Both the position numbers and the translations under genes were made by a program. The notes beneath the pieces are model-generated. The model was not told where the DNA came from, did not search any database, and saw only the letters and a list, made by a program, of their open reading frames with translations. 64,000 bases of DNA from Acidovorax kalamii (GTDB lineage: Bacteria > Pseudomonadota > Gammaproteobacteria > Burkholderiales > Burkholderiaceae_C): assembly GCF_002245625.1 (NCBI RefSeq), contig NZ_NOIG01000009.1:1-64000 (forward strand), given 5' to 3'. This document shows, piece after piece, positions 53,691-62,891 of the stretch. Numbering within the stretch: position 1 is the stretch's first letter; every line of letters starts with the position of its first letter.

Positions 53691-53762
53691 AGTTTTGACG
53701 GACACCGGGCTCTGGGACGGTTGTGGCTGCAGTAGCAGTCTGAGTCAATTGCTATATTGTTT

Positions 53763-53806
53763 ATAGCAATAAACACTTACCGATAGCGCGGTAACGGCCA
53801 TTTTTT
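53763..53806 (+). repeat. Dispersed repeat family 1, copy H
   Basis: It starts ATAGCAATAAACACTT and ends TAACGGCCATTTTTT. The upstream arm TTGCTAT (53749-53755) pairs with ATAGCAA, a perfect 7-bp stem, giving the longest version of the element in this window. Confidence 0.78.
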
Positions 53807-53960
53807 CTTATATTTTCCGCAGCAGAACAGCCTTGGCGCCTGTCCGGCGCGCTGCAGGCTGCCGGCCGCTTTCCCTCTGCCCCGAAACCCACGCAATAAG
53901 CTGGTGAACCGGCTGCTTTTCGGGTTTTAGTTTCTGGCGGGGCCGCCCACAATCGGTGCC

Positions 53961-55103
53961 ATGAAAGCCTTGTCCCACCTCCCCCTGCAGCGCATGGCGC
54001 GCGCGCTGTGGCTGCTGCTGGCCCTGGGGGCCGCCTGCCTGGCCGGGCCCGCACAGGCCCTGCGTATCAAGGAAGTGGCGGCCGTGCAGGGTGTGCGCTC
54101 CAACCAGCTGACGGGCTATGGTCTGATCGTGGGCCTGGACGGCACGGGCGACCAGACGACGCAGATGCCCTACACCACGCAGGCGATGTCGAACTACCTG
54201 CAGCAGATGGGCATCAGCCTGCCGCCGGGCTCGGCGAACCAGCTGCAACTCAAGAACGTGGCGGCGGTGATCGTCACCGCCCAGCTCCCCGCATTTGCCC
54301 AGCCCGGGCAACTGATCGATGTGAACGTGTCCTCCATGGGCAACGCCAAGTCGCTCAAGGGCGGCACGCTCATCGTCACCCCGCTGCGCGGCGCCGATGG
54401 CGAGATCTATGCGCTGGCCCAGGGCAATGTGGTGGTGGGCGGCGCAGGCGCGTCGTCCGGCGGCAGCAAGGTGCAGATCAACCACCTGAGCGCAGGCCGC
54501 GTTCCGCAAGGCGCGCAGGTCGAGCGCGCCGTGCCCACGCCGCTCAACGAAGGCGACACCATCAGCCTGGGCCTGAACGCCTCCGACTTCCAGACCGCGC
54601 GGCGCGTGGTGCAGGCCATCAACACCAAGCTGGGCAATGGCGTGGCCACCGCGCTGGACGGCCGCACCGTGCAGGTGCGTGCCCCCACCGACCCCGGTGC
54701 CCGCGTGGGCTTTATCGCCGACCTGGAGGAGCTGCAGCTGGACGCCATGACCCCTGCGGCCAAGGTGGTCATCAATGCCCGCACCGGCTCGGTGGTGCTG
54801 AACCAGGCCGTCACGCTGGGGCCGTGCGCCATTGCGCACGGCAACCTGTCCATCACCATCAGCAGCACGCCCGTCATCAGCCAGCCCGCGCCGTTCTCGC
54901 AAGGGCAGACGGTGGTGGCGCAGCAAAGCGACATCCGCATCAACCAGGAGCCGGGCAACATCATCCAGGTGCCGGCCTCGCCCCAGCTGGCCGACGTGGT
55001 CAAGGCGCTCAACGCGCTGGGGGCCACGCCGGGCGACCTGCTGGCCATCCTGCAGGCCATCAAGGCCGCCGGCGCGCTCAACGCCGAGCTGGAAGTGATC
55101 TAA
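53961..55103 (+). CDS. flgI: Flagellar P-ring protein FlgI
   Basis: Periplasmic ring protein of 380 residues around the rod. It has a signal peptide (hydrophobic run about 13-30, cleavage near AQA), then RIKEVAAVQGVRSNQLTGYG, LVVGLDGTGD-like GLIVGLDGTGDQTTQM, LKNVAAVIVTAQLP and a C-terminal LADVVKALNALGATPGDLLA. The P-ring family is strongly conserved and the length is normal. Confidence 0.97.
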   Translation: MKALSHLPLQRMARALWLLLALGAACLAGPAQALRIKEVAAVQGVRSNQLTGYGLIVGLDGTGDQTTQMPYTTQAMSNYLQQMGISLPPGSANQLQLKNVAAVIVTAQLPAFAQPGQLIDVNVSSMGNAKSLKGGTLIVTPLRGADGEIYALAQGNVVVGGAGASSGGSKVQINHLSAGRVPQGAQVERAVPTPLNEGDTISLGLNASDFQTARRVVQAINTKLGNGVATALDGRTVQVRAPTDPGARVGFIADLEELQLDAMTPAAKVVINARTGSVVLNQAVTLGPCAIAHGNLSITISSTPVISQPAPFSQGQTVVAQQSDIRINQEPGNIIQVPASPQLADVVKALNALGATPGDLLAILQAIKAAGALNAELEVI

Positions 55104-55118
55104 CCCGGAGGCGCAACC

Positions 55119-56045
55119 ATGGCCCTCACCCTGCCTTCATCCAGCACCACCAGCAGCACCTCGAATGCGCTGGCGGTGGACATCCGCTCGCTAAATGCGC
55201 TTAAGTACGACGCGGGCACGGCCAACAACGCGCAGACCACGCGCGAGGTGGCCAAGCAGTTCGAATCGCTGTTCATGCGCGAGCTGATCAAGAGCATGCG
55301 TGACGCCACGATGAAATCCGGCCTCATGGAAGGCGAGCAGGCCAACCTGGGCCAGGACCTGCTCGACCAGCAGCTGTCGGTGAACATGGCGGGCCAGCAG
55401 GGCGGGCTGTCTGAAGCCATTGCACGCCAGCTCTCGCGCCAGATGGGCGGTGCGGACACCACGTTCTCGGTGCCCTCGACCCTGAGCCTGCAGTCCGCCC
55501 TGCCCCGCGCCACGGCACCAGCGGCCAGCGGCAGCGCGCTCCCCGAAGCCACCCAGCAAGCCCCCAAGGGCCGCGACGGCTTTGTGCAGCACCTCTCTGG
55601 CACCGCCGAACGGGTGGCGCAGGAAAGCGGCATCCCCGCCAGCTTCATGCTGGGCCAGGCGGGCCACGAAACCGGCTGGGGCAAGAGCGAGATCAAGCAC
55701 AAGGACGGATCCAACTCGTTCAACCTGTTCGGCATCAAGGCGGGCAAGGGCTGGACGGGCAAGGTGGCCGAGATCACCACCACCGAGTACATCAACGGCA
55801 AGGCCCAGAAGGTGACGGCGAAGTTCCGCGCCTACGACTCGTACGAGGATTCGTTCCGCGACTACGCAAAGCTCATCAAGGAAAGCCCGCGCTACGAGCA
55901 GGCCGAATCCGTCGCCCAGTCCGGCTCGGCCATGGCCTACGCCTCTGCGCTGCAAAAGGCGGGCTACGCCACCGACCCCGAATACGCCAAGAAGCTCAGT
56001 GGCGCCATCAACAGCGTGCTGCGCACCCAGCGTGCGCAGGCATGA
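55119..56045 (+). CDS. flgJ: Flagellar rod-cap/peptidoglycan hydrolase FlgJ
   Basis: Bifunctional protein of 308 residues. The N-terminal half caps the growing rod (VAKQFESLFMRELIKSMRDA), and the C-terminal glucosaminidase/muramidase domain cuts peptidoglycan, with the catalytic Glu in GHETGWGKSEI near residue 185 and NSFNLFGIKAG. Betaproteobacterial FlgJ usually has both halves, as here. GGAGG lies close before the ATG. Confidence 0.96.
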   Translation: MALTLPSSSTTSSTSNALAVDIRSLNALKYDAGTANNAQTTREVAKQFESLFMRELIKSMRDATMKSGLMEGEQANLGQDLLDQQLSVNMAGQQGGLSEAIARQLSRQMGGADTTFSVPSTLSLQSALPRATAPAASGSALPEATQQAPKGRDGFVQHLSGTAERVAQESGIPASFMLGQAGHETGWGKSEIKHKDGSNSFNLFGIKAGKGWTGKVAEITTTEYINGKAQKVTAKFRAYDSYEDSFRDYAKLIKESPRYEQAESVAQSGSAMAYASALQKAGYATDPEYAKKLSGAINSVLRTQRAQA

Positions 56046-56061
56046 GAACGCGAGGTAAGCC

Positions 56062-58038
56062 ATGAGTCTTCTCAACGTCGGCGCCCGCGCCCTGCTGGCC
56101 AACCAGGTGGCCCTGCAGACGGCAGGCCACAACATTGCCAATGTCAACACACCCGGCTATTCGCGCCAGACGGTGGTGCTGCAGACCGTGCAGGGCCAGT
56201 TCACCGGTGGCGGCTACATCGGCCAGGGTGTGGATGTGCAGACCATTCTGCGCAACCAGAGCGAGCTGCTCACGCGCCAGTCGGCCGCAGCAGGTTCGAC
56301 CCAGGCCGCAGACATCGTGCGGTCCGAGCGCCTGCGGCAACTGCAGGAGGTCTTCAGCGGCGGCACGGCCGGGCTGGGTGCGGCCATCAACGACATGATG
56401 AACGCGTTCTCCGACGTGGTGAGCTCGCCCACCGACATCACGGCACGCACGGTGGTGCTCACCCGGCTGGACGAAACCGCCGCCCGCATGCGCACGGCCG
56501 GGGAGCGCCTGAACGAGCTGCAGTACACCGTCACCGAGCAGCTGGAAAGCAGCGTCACGGCCATCAACAGCCTGGCCAAGCAGATGGCGAACATCAACGA
56601 GCAGATCGCGCGCGCCAACGGCAATGGCCAGAGCCCCAATGATCTGCTGGACCAGCGCGACCAGATCATCCGCGAGATCAACCAGTATGTGCAGACCACG
56701 CAGATCCCGGCCGACGATGGCACGGTGGGCCTGTTCGTGGCAGGCAGCCAGCCGCTGGTGCTGGGTACGACAGCCTCCAGCCTGTCCATCGACGATGCCA
56801 CCCAGTTCCCTGCCAGCGGCCAGATCAAGCTGTTCTTCAACCGCCCGGGCGCGCCTCCGGTGGAGATGGACGAGAACGTGCTGGGTGGCGGCTCGGTCTC
56901 GGGCCTGCTGCGCTTCAACAACAACGACCTGACGGAAGGGCGCAACCTGCTCGGCCGCATGGCCATGGCCATTGGCATGACCATGAACGACCAGCAGAAC
57001 CTGGGCCTGACGCTCGATGGCGTCCCGGGCAAGGACCTGTTTGCGCTGCCCACCAGCATGCCGGGCTACACCAATGGCGCGGGCGTTGGCACCGTCTCGT
57101 TCACGGGTCCCACGCAGTTTGCAGCCTCGGACTACGAGATCCGCTTCACCACCGGCACGGCAGGCCAGGTCGTGCGCCTATCCGATGGCAAGGCCACCCC
57201 GTTCACCGATGCCGCCAACCTGGCCACGCTGCAGATCGACGGGCTCAACTTCAACCTGACCACGCCCGGCAACCCGGGCGAGCGCATGCTGTTCAAGCCG
57301 TTCAGCACAGCGGCCAACAATATCCAGGCGCTGGTGTATTCGCCGCGCGACCTGGCCGTGGCCAACCCCATCAACGCGGCCATGGGCACCGCCAACGGCG
57401 GCACCATGCAGCTGGCGGGGCTCAAGGCCACGGGCCTGCCCAACCCGCCCGGCCTGGTGCTGCCCGCCAATGCCAACCCCGCTGCCCTTCCGCCCATCCT
57501 GGGGGGCGTGCAGCTGCAGTTCACCGCCGGCCCACCCACCACCTACGACGTGCTCGACCGGGGCACGGCACCGCCCACGGTGCTGGCCGCCGCGCAGCCC
57601 TATACCTCGGGCGCGCCGATTTCCATCAACGGGTGGGAGATCAAGCTGCAGGGCAGCCCCAAGACGGGCGACACCGTGGTCATCGGCAATGCGCTGGACC
57701 CGCAGTACGGTGACGCCTTCACCCGCAACGCGGGCAATGCCAGCGCGCTGATGAGCCTGCGCGACGTGAAGATGTTCGACGAGTCCACGCTCTCCGACGG
57801 CTATGCCAGCGCAATTGCCCAGGTGGGCACACGCACGCAGAGTGCGCTGTTTGCGGCCGAAATGTCCACCACCATCGCCGCCAACCTGGAGCGCGACCGC
57901 ACGGCCGTGTCGGGCGTGAACCTGGACGAAGAGGCCGCCCGGCTGATCCAGTACCAGCAGGCCTACCAGGCATCGTCCAAAATGATCCAGATTGCGCAGA
58001 ATATCTTTGACTCGCTGCTGCAGGGCATGGGCCGCTGA
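56062..58038 (+). CDS. flgK: Hook-filament junction protein FlgK (HAP1)
   Basis: Junction protein of 658 residues. It has the N-terminal LNVGARALLANQVALQTAGH and NIANVNTPGYSRQTVVLQ, an extended variable middle and the C-terminal VNLDEEAARLIQYQQAYQAS. GAGGTAAG precedes the ATG. It is a client of FlgN and follows flgJ by 16 bases. Confidence 0.97.
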   Translation: MSLLNVGARALLANQVALQTAGHNIANVNTPGYSRQTVVLQTVQGQFTGGGYIGQGVDVQTILRNQSELLTRQSAAAGSTQAADIVRSERLRQLQEVFSGGTAGLGAAINDMMNAFSDVVSSPTDITARTVVLTRLDETAARMRTAGERLNELQYTVTEQLESSVTAINSLAKQMANINEQIARANGNGQSPNDLLDQRDQIIREINQYVQTTQIPADDGTVGLFVAGSQPLVLGTTASSLSIDDATQFPASGQIKLFFNRPGAPPVEMDENVLGGGSVSGLLRFNNNDLTEGRNLLGRMAMAIGMTMNDQQNLGLTLDGVPGKDLFALPTSMPGYTNGAGVGTVSFTGPTQFAASDYEIRFTTGTAGQVVRLSDGKATPFTDAANLATLQIDGLNFNLTTPGNPGERMLFKPFSTAANNIQALVYSPRDLAVANPINAAMGTANGGTMQLAGLKATGLPNPPGLVLPANANPAALPPILGGVQLQFTAGPPTTYDVLDRGTAPPTVLAAAQPYTSGAPISINGWEIKLQGSPKTGDTVVIGNALDPQYGDAFTRNAGNASALMSLRDVKMFDESTLSDGYASAIAQVGTRTQSALFAAEMSTTIAANLERDRTAVSGVNLDEEAARLIQYQQAYQASSKMIQIAQNIFDSLLQGMGR

Positions 58039-58065
58039 CCGCCGTTCAGGAGCTAGGAGTTCGAC

Positions 58066-59319
58066 ATGAGCAACAGCATCTACCGCCTTGGCACTGCCAA
58101 TATGTACGACAACGCCCTGCGCAACCTGGGCGCGCGGCAGACCAACCTGTCCAACCTGCAGGAGAACCTCACCTCGGGCAAACGGGTGGTGCGGGCCAGC
58201 GACGACCCCGTGTCGGCCGCGCAGGCCGAGCGGGCGCTCAACCGCCTGGCGCGCATCCAGACCGAGCAGCGCGCGCTGGAGACCCAGCGCAACGCCATCG
58301 TCCAGGGCGAATCCTCGCTGGGCGATGCGGTGGACCTGGTCCAGCGATTCCGCGAGCTGGTGGTGAGCGCTGGTGACGCGGCCATGACGCCCAACGACCG
58401 CGTCACGGTGGCCAACCAGCTGCAGGGCCTGCGCGAGCAACTGCTGGAGGTGGCCAACCGCAAGGACACCAATGGCATTCCGTTGCTGAGTGCCCTGGGC
58501 AGTGCGCTGGCCCCCTTCCTGGGCCCGCTCAGCGGCTCGCCCGACTACAGCTTCCAGGGCCTGCCCGGCCAGACGGCCAGCACCGGCGTGACCGTGCCCG
58601 GCGCGCTGGATGGCGATTCGGCCTTCATGTTCGACCCCAACCGCGATGGCGTCTACACCGCCGGTGTGAGCGCCATTCCGGTGGGCCGCCAGCTCACCAC
58701 CACCGCCATCACCCCGGCCAACCTGGCCCTGGTGACGGGCGACAACTACAGCATCGCCTTCAGCGCCGTGGGCCCGGGCGCCACACCCGGCACCAGCACG
58801 GCCACCTACACCATCACCAACACCACCACCGGCGCCGTGTCCGCCCCTGTGGTGGTGCCTGACTACCCCAGCGACAAGCCGGTGACCATCTCCGTCGCGG
58901 GCATTCCGGGGCTGACCTTCGACATCAAGGGCAACCCCGCCAACGGCGACACCATCACCCTGCAACCCAGCGCCAGCATGTTCAGCACGCTGGACAGCGC
59001 GATCAACGGCATCCGCAATGCCCCCAACAACAACGCAGCCATCCAGGCTGTTGGGCAGGCGCTGGCCAATATCGATATCGGGCTGGAGCGCGTGCACAAC
59101 ATGCGCAGCTATGCCGGTGAGCTGCTCAACCGTGCCGACCGCATCACGGGCGACCAGGAAAAGCGCTCCATCCAGCTCGAAGGCGACCGCTCGCGCGCCG
59201 AGGATCTCGATATGATCAAGGGCATTTCGGACTTCCAGAACCAGCAGGTGGGCTACGAGGCAGCACTCAAGTCCTATGCCCAGGTTCAGAAGTTGTCGCT
59301 GTTCAATTTCATCAGTTAA
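58066..59319 (+). CDS. flgL: Hook-filament junction protein FlgL (HAP3)
   Basis: Flagellin-like junction protein of 417 residues, with NLSNLQENLTSGKRVVRASD near the start, DAVDLVQRFRELVVSAGDAA, and a C-terminal helix with FQNQQVGYEAALKSYAQVQK ending LFNFIS. Last structural gene of the operon. Confidence 0.96.
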   Translation: MSNSIYRLGTANMYDNALRNLGARQTNLSNLQENLTSGKRVVRASDDPVSAAQAERALNRLARIQTEQRALETQRNAIVQGESSLGDAVDLVQRFRELVVSAGDAAMTPNDRVTVANQLQGLREQLLEVANRKDTNGIPLLSALGSALAPFLGPLSGSPDYSFQGLPGQTASTGVTVPGALDGDSAFMFDPNRDGVYTAGVSAIPVGRQLTTTAITPANLALVTGDNYSIAFSAVGPGATPGTSTATYTITNTTTGAVSAPVVVPDYPSDKPVTISVAGIPGLTFDIKGNPANGDTITLQPSASMFSTLDSAINGIRNAPNNNAAIQAVGQALANIDIGLERVHNMRSYAGELLNRADRITGDQEKRSIQLEGDRSRAEDLDMIKGISDFQNQQVGYEAALKSYAQVQKLSLFNFIS

Positions 59320-59389
59320 AGCGGGTCTTCCCACGCCGCGCAGCCCAGGCGGGGCAGGCCCCAACGACGAGACAACCGCCTGAGAGCAC

Positions 59390-60634
59390 ATGGTCCAATC
59401 TGTCCTTGGCAGCCTGATTCTGGGCTACCGCCCTTTGTGGAACCGGGCCCGCAAGCTCGCGGGCGTCCAGCTGTATGCGCACAACGAGGCCACAGCGGTG
59501 GTCGATGCCGGTCACCTGCTGCGCACCCTGCAGGAGCTGTGGTCTGCCAGCTCCCCGCCCCTGCTGATCTCGGCCCAGACGCGCCAGCTGCTGTGCGACC
59601 TGCTCGAACACGCACCACGTGGCGCGCCCTGGATCGAGGTGCGTGGCGACTGGCTTTCGGATTCGGCCATCTATGCACGCGTCAAGGCCGCGCACCAGCG
59701 CGGCCTCAAGCTGGTGTGGCGCGGCGATGCCAGCAAGCTCCCAGAGCCCGAGATTGCGCGCTGTTTTGACAACAGCCTGCTGACCCTGCGCCCCGAAGAC
59801 GCGGTGGCGGCCCTGCAGACAGCGCCCGCGCGCCCCGGCGCCCCGGCCGCGCCTGCGCCCCGGGCCACCAGCCCCGTGCTGGCCGGGCAGATGTACGAAA
59901 ACGTGGCCAGCCGCGCGCTCATGGAACATTGCCTGGACCAGGGCAACGCCATGGCCCTTGCGGGCTGGCCGTCGGAAGACGTGCTTTACAGCCTGCGCCA
60001 CCATCCACAGCAGCCCTCGCACGCCGTGATCTTCAAGCTCATGAAGGCCATCGATGCGGAGCAGTCGCTGGAGACCTTCGAAGACATCATGGGCGAAGAC
60101 CCGCTGCTCGCGTACCGCTTCATGGTGTACACCAACTCGGCCGCCCTGGGCCTGCGCACCGGCATCGACTCGCTGCGCCGGGGACTGGTGATGATGGGCT
60201 ACAGCTCCATCAAGCGCTGGCTGTCCGACCAGTTGCCGCACGCCAGCACCGACCCCAACATGCTGCCCGTGCGCGCCGCCATGCTGATCCGCGCGCAGCT
60301 CACTGCCCACCTGCTGGACGCAGGCATCGAGAACGACTTGCGCCGCGAGATCTACCTGTGTGGCCTGTTCTCGCAGCTCGATGACCTGCTGGGCGAGCCC
60401 CTGGGCACCATCCTGCGCCGCCTGCCGCTGTCCGAGCGCATTTACGACGCCACGGTGCTGCGCACCGGCCCTTACACCAGCGGCCTGCAGATGGCCTGTG
60501 CGCTGGAAACCGACGACGCCAGCGCGATCCGCCAGCTCTGCGAGACCTATGAGATGGACCTGGAGGAGGTCAACCGTGCGCTGCTGCGGGTGTTGGCCGA
60601 CCTGGAAGTGGAACGCCCCGCTGCCGGGCGCTGA
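59390..60634 (+). CDS. HDOD-domain signalling protein with a degenerate EAL-like N terminus
   Basis: 414 residues in the YuxH-like arrangement: an N-terminal region (about 1-150) that resembles the fold of EAL phosphodiesterases but has no EAL motif or metal ligands I can find, an Ala/Pro linker (about 148-165), then an HDOD domain (about 190-400) with DIMGEDPLLAYRFMVYTNSA and LRRGLVMMGYSSIKRWLS. It follows flgL by 70 bases on the same strand. Proteins of this class take part in signalling and motility control; a role here is inferred from position. Confidence 0.85.
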   Translation: MVQSVLGSLILGYRPLWNRARKLAGVQLYAHNEATAVVDAGHLLRTLQELWSASSPPLLISAQTRQLLCDLLEHAPRGAPWIEVRGDWLSDSAIYARVKAAHQRGLKLVWRGDASKLPEPEIARCFDNSLLTLRPEDAVAALQTAPARPGAPAAPAPRATSPVLAGQMYENVASRALMEHCLDQGNAMALAGWPSEDVLYSLRHHPQQPSHAVIFKLMKAIDAEQSLETFEDIMGEDPLLAYRFMVYTNSAALGLRTGIDSLRRGLVMMGYSSIKRWLSDQLPHASTDPNMLPVRAAMLIRAQLTAHLLDAGIENDLRREIYLCGLFSQLDDLLGEPLGTILRRLPLSERIYDATVLRTGPYTSGLQMACALETDDASAIRQLCETYEMDLEEVNRALLRVLADLEVERPAAGR

Positions 60635-60656
60635 GCCCCCTAGTCGCCGCGCCTGC

Positions 60657-62138
60657 TCACCGCTCCTGCTCAGCCCGCACGCGCTCAAAGATGCGCCAGA
60701 ACGCTGCGTCCTGCGTGGTCGCAAAGTTGATGCGCATGAGCGTGCTGGGCTTGCGCTCGGCATGGAACAAGGCGCCGGGCGCGAGCAGGTAGCCCTCGTC
60801 CAGCATGCGCTGCGACAGCGCATCGGTGTCCACCCCCGTCTCCACCCAGCCAAACAGGCCCACGGGCTCGGCCGCGAAGCTGCAGCCCGCAGCCAGCGCC
60901 AGCTTGACGCTGCGCGCGCGCGCCGCATCCAGCCGGGTGCGGATGCGCTCGGAATGGCGGCGCAGCTGGCCCTGCTCAATGCACAGGGCCAGGGCCTTTT
61001 CGAGCAGCGCGGGGGTGGTGAGCGTGGCCAGCAGCTTGGTGTCCAGCAACTGCTCCACCAGCGTGGGCGGCGCGGCCAGGTAGCCAATGCGCCAGTTGGG
61101 CGCGAGGATCTTGGCAAATCCGCTCACGTAGATGGTGCGCTGCAGGCCATCAAGCGCGGTGAGGCGCGTGGCATGCTCGGGCGCGATGTGGCTGTAGGTG
61201 TCGTCTTCCACCACATGGAAGTTGTGCTGGTTGGCCAGTTGCAGGATGCGGTGGGCGCTGCCCGGCGTGAGGCAGTAGCCCGTGGGGTTGTGGAACACGC
61301 TCACGCTCACATAGAGCTTGGGCTTGTGCACCTCGCAATACCGGGCCATCACCTCCAGATCCGGCCCGTCCGCGCGGCGCGGCACGGGCAGGATGTGCAT
61401 GCCCAGGGCGGCCAGGCGCGCAAACTCCACGGCCCAGCCGGGCTCTTCCACCATCACCGGGTCGCCCGGGCGTAGCAGGGTGCGGCTCACGATATCGAGC
61501 GCATGCGTGGCGCCCACGGTGGTGATGATGTGCTCGGGCGCAGTGTGCACATTGAGCGTGGCCAGCTTCTTGGCCAGCAAGCGGCGCAGGCCTGCGTCGC
61601 CCAGGGGTTCGCCGTACTGCAGTGAAAAATCCTGCAGGCTGCGCGAGCTGGTCACCTTGCGCACGGCTGCGGGCATGAACGTGGACTCCAGCCAGTCCGG
61701 CGGAAACACGCCCATGCCGGGCTGGGGCTTGTCGCTGACCTTGTGGAACATGCCGCGTATGAGCGCCGTGGCATTGACGGGCGACACCCCTCTGCGCCCA
61801 GCGGCCCGCGCGGCGAACCAGTGGGCCGTGCTCCAGTTGGCGGCGGCGCTCTCCAGCCCGGGGTCCACGGGGTGGGCGTCCTCTTCGTCTGCAGCAGCGG
61901 CCGAGCGGCCACTTTCGCGCACGAAGAAGCCCCGGTTCTTGCGCGCCTCCACCAGGCCCTGGGCCAGCAGCTGGTCATAGGCCGCCACCACGGTGGACGG
62001 GCTCACCCCGTTTTGCTGCGCGCACTGGCGCACCGACGGCAGGCGCGCTCCCGGCGCCAGCAGGCGGTTGCGGATGCGCTCGGAGATCCGGGCCGACAAC
62101 TGCTCGGTGAGCGACTGGGTAGAAGATTTCATCAGCAT
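60657..62138 (-). CDS. MocR-type transcriptional regulator (GntR helix-turn-helix fused to aminotransferase fold)
   Basis: 493 residues. The N-terminal winged helix (about 8-75; LPSVRQCAQQNGVSPSTVVA and YDQLLAQGLVEARKNRGFF) is joined by a linker to a fold-type I aminotransferase domain (about 130-490) with the PLP-binding lysine in VSGFAKILAPNWRIGYL and the Asp/Tyr region VEDDTYSHIAPEH. MocR proteins use the domain to sense PLP or an amino acid. It is divergent from the exporter genes and presumably controls them through the repeats at 62156-62222. Confidence 0.93.
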   Translation of the reverse strand: MLMKSSTQSLTEQLSARISERIRNRLLAPGARLPSVRQCAQQNGVSPSTVVAAYDQLLAQGLVEARKNRGFFVRESGRSAAAADEEDAHPVDPGLESAAANWSTAHWFAARAAGRRGVSPVNATALIRGMFHKVSDKPQPGMGVFPPDWLESTFMPAAVRKVTSSRSLQDFSLQYGEPLGDAGLRRLLAKKLATLNVHTAPEHIITTVGATHALDIVSRTLLRPGDPVMVEEPGWAVEFARLAALGMHILPVPRRADGPDLEVMARYCEVHKPKLYVSVSVFHNPTGYCLTPGSAHRILQLANQHNFHVVEDDTYSHIAPEHATRLTALDGLQRTIYVSGFAKILAPNWRIGYLAAPPTLVEQLLDTKLLATLTTPALLEKALALCIEQGQLRRHSERIRTRLDAARARSVKLALAAGCSFAAEPVGLFGWVETGVDTDALSQRMLDEGYLLAPGALFHAERKPSTLMRINFATTQDAAFWRIFERVRAEQER

Positions 62139-62276
62139 GGCAAGGCCCCGGGCGGTGTACTGTCTTCACAACCAATACAGTTTCAACACTGCGCTGACTG
62201 ACTGTACTGGTGATGTACTGGTTTGCAAGATTACATTGAACCCACACAACCGACAAGAACCCCCCTGCAAATCCCC
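62139..62276. promoter_or_regulatory. Divergent operator region of the MocR regulator
   Basis: TGTACTGGT occurs twice in direct orientation, at 62203-62211 and 62214-62222 (11 bp apart, one helical turn). An inverted version, ACCAATACA, lies at 62171-62179, and a partial one, TGTACTG, at 62157-62163. Direct plus inverted half-sites in the intergenic region are typical of MocR targets. Confidence 0.65.
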
Positions 62277-62891
62277 ATGAGCGCTGCCGAACTCACTGCC
62301 CTGCTGCTGTTTTGCACCGCCATGAGCTTTTCGCCGGGGCCCAACACCACCTTGTCGACCGCGCTGGCCGCCAACCTGGGCCTCAAGCGCGCGCTGCACT
62401 TTTGCCTGGCCGTGCCAGCGGGCTGGACGCTGCTCATGCTGGGCAGCGGCCTGGGCCTGGGCGCCCTCATCACCGGCGTGCCCGCCCTGCGCTGGGCCGT
62501 GACCTTGCTGGGCGTGATCTACATGCTCTGGCTGGCTTTCAAGCTCAGCCGCGCCGGGCAGCTGACCGAAGTGGACAGCAACCGCCTGAACGTGACCTTC
62601 TGGCAGGGCGTGGGCCTGCAGTTCGTGAACATCAAGGCCTGGATGCTGGCGCTCACGCTCAGCGCAGGCTGGGTGGTGAATGCCGCTGGGCAGCCCGCCG
62701 CCAACCCGGGCGAGCGCCTGGCCATCATCTGCGGCGTGATGATGGTGTTTGCCTTCACCAGCAACTTTGTCTATGCGCTGGTGGGCTCGCTGCTGCGCCA
62801 GTGGCTGGCTCAAGGCGCACGCCTGCTGTGGTTCAACCGCGCGCTGGCGCTCGTGCTGGTGCTCACTGCGTATTGGATGCTCACCCTATGA
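62277..62891 (+). CDS. LysE/RhtB-family amino-acid exporter
   Basis: 204 residues with about six hydrophobic segments. SFSPGPNTTLSTALAANLGL is the LysE-family signature near residue 18. These proteins export amino acids or derivatives. The ATG at 62277 gives the usual start; the frame opens at a TTG at 62223. The stop overlaps the next gene by four bases (ATGA). Substrate not readable from sequence. Confidence 0.9.
   Translation: MSAAELTALLLFCTAMSFSPGPNTTLSTALAANLGLKRALHFCLAVPAGWTLLMLGSGLGLGALITGVPALRWAVTLLGVIYMLWLAFKLSRAGQLTEVDSNRLNVTFWQGVGLQFVNIKAWMLALTLSAGWVVNAAGQPAANPGERLAIICGVMMVFAFTSNFVYALVGSLLRQWLAQGARLLWFNRALALVLVLTAYWMLTL

Larger units (their letters stand above)
53594..53960. other. 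367-base repeat-filled gap between flgH and flgI
   Basis: There is no gene. It holds copy 2 of the GC-rich repeat (53595-53690) and copy H of the dispersed repeat (53763-53806), and so breaks the otherwise tight flgB-L operon. No other gap in this operon exceeds 75 bases. flgI may need readthrough or a promoter of its own here. Confidence 0.7.
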
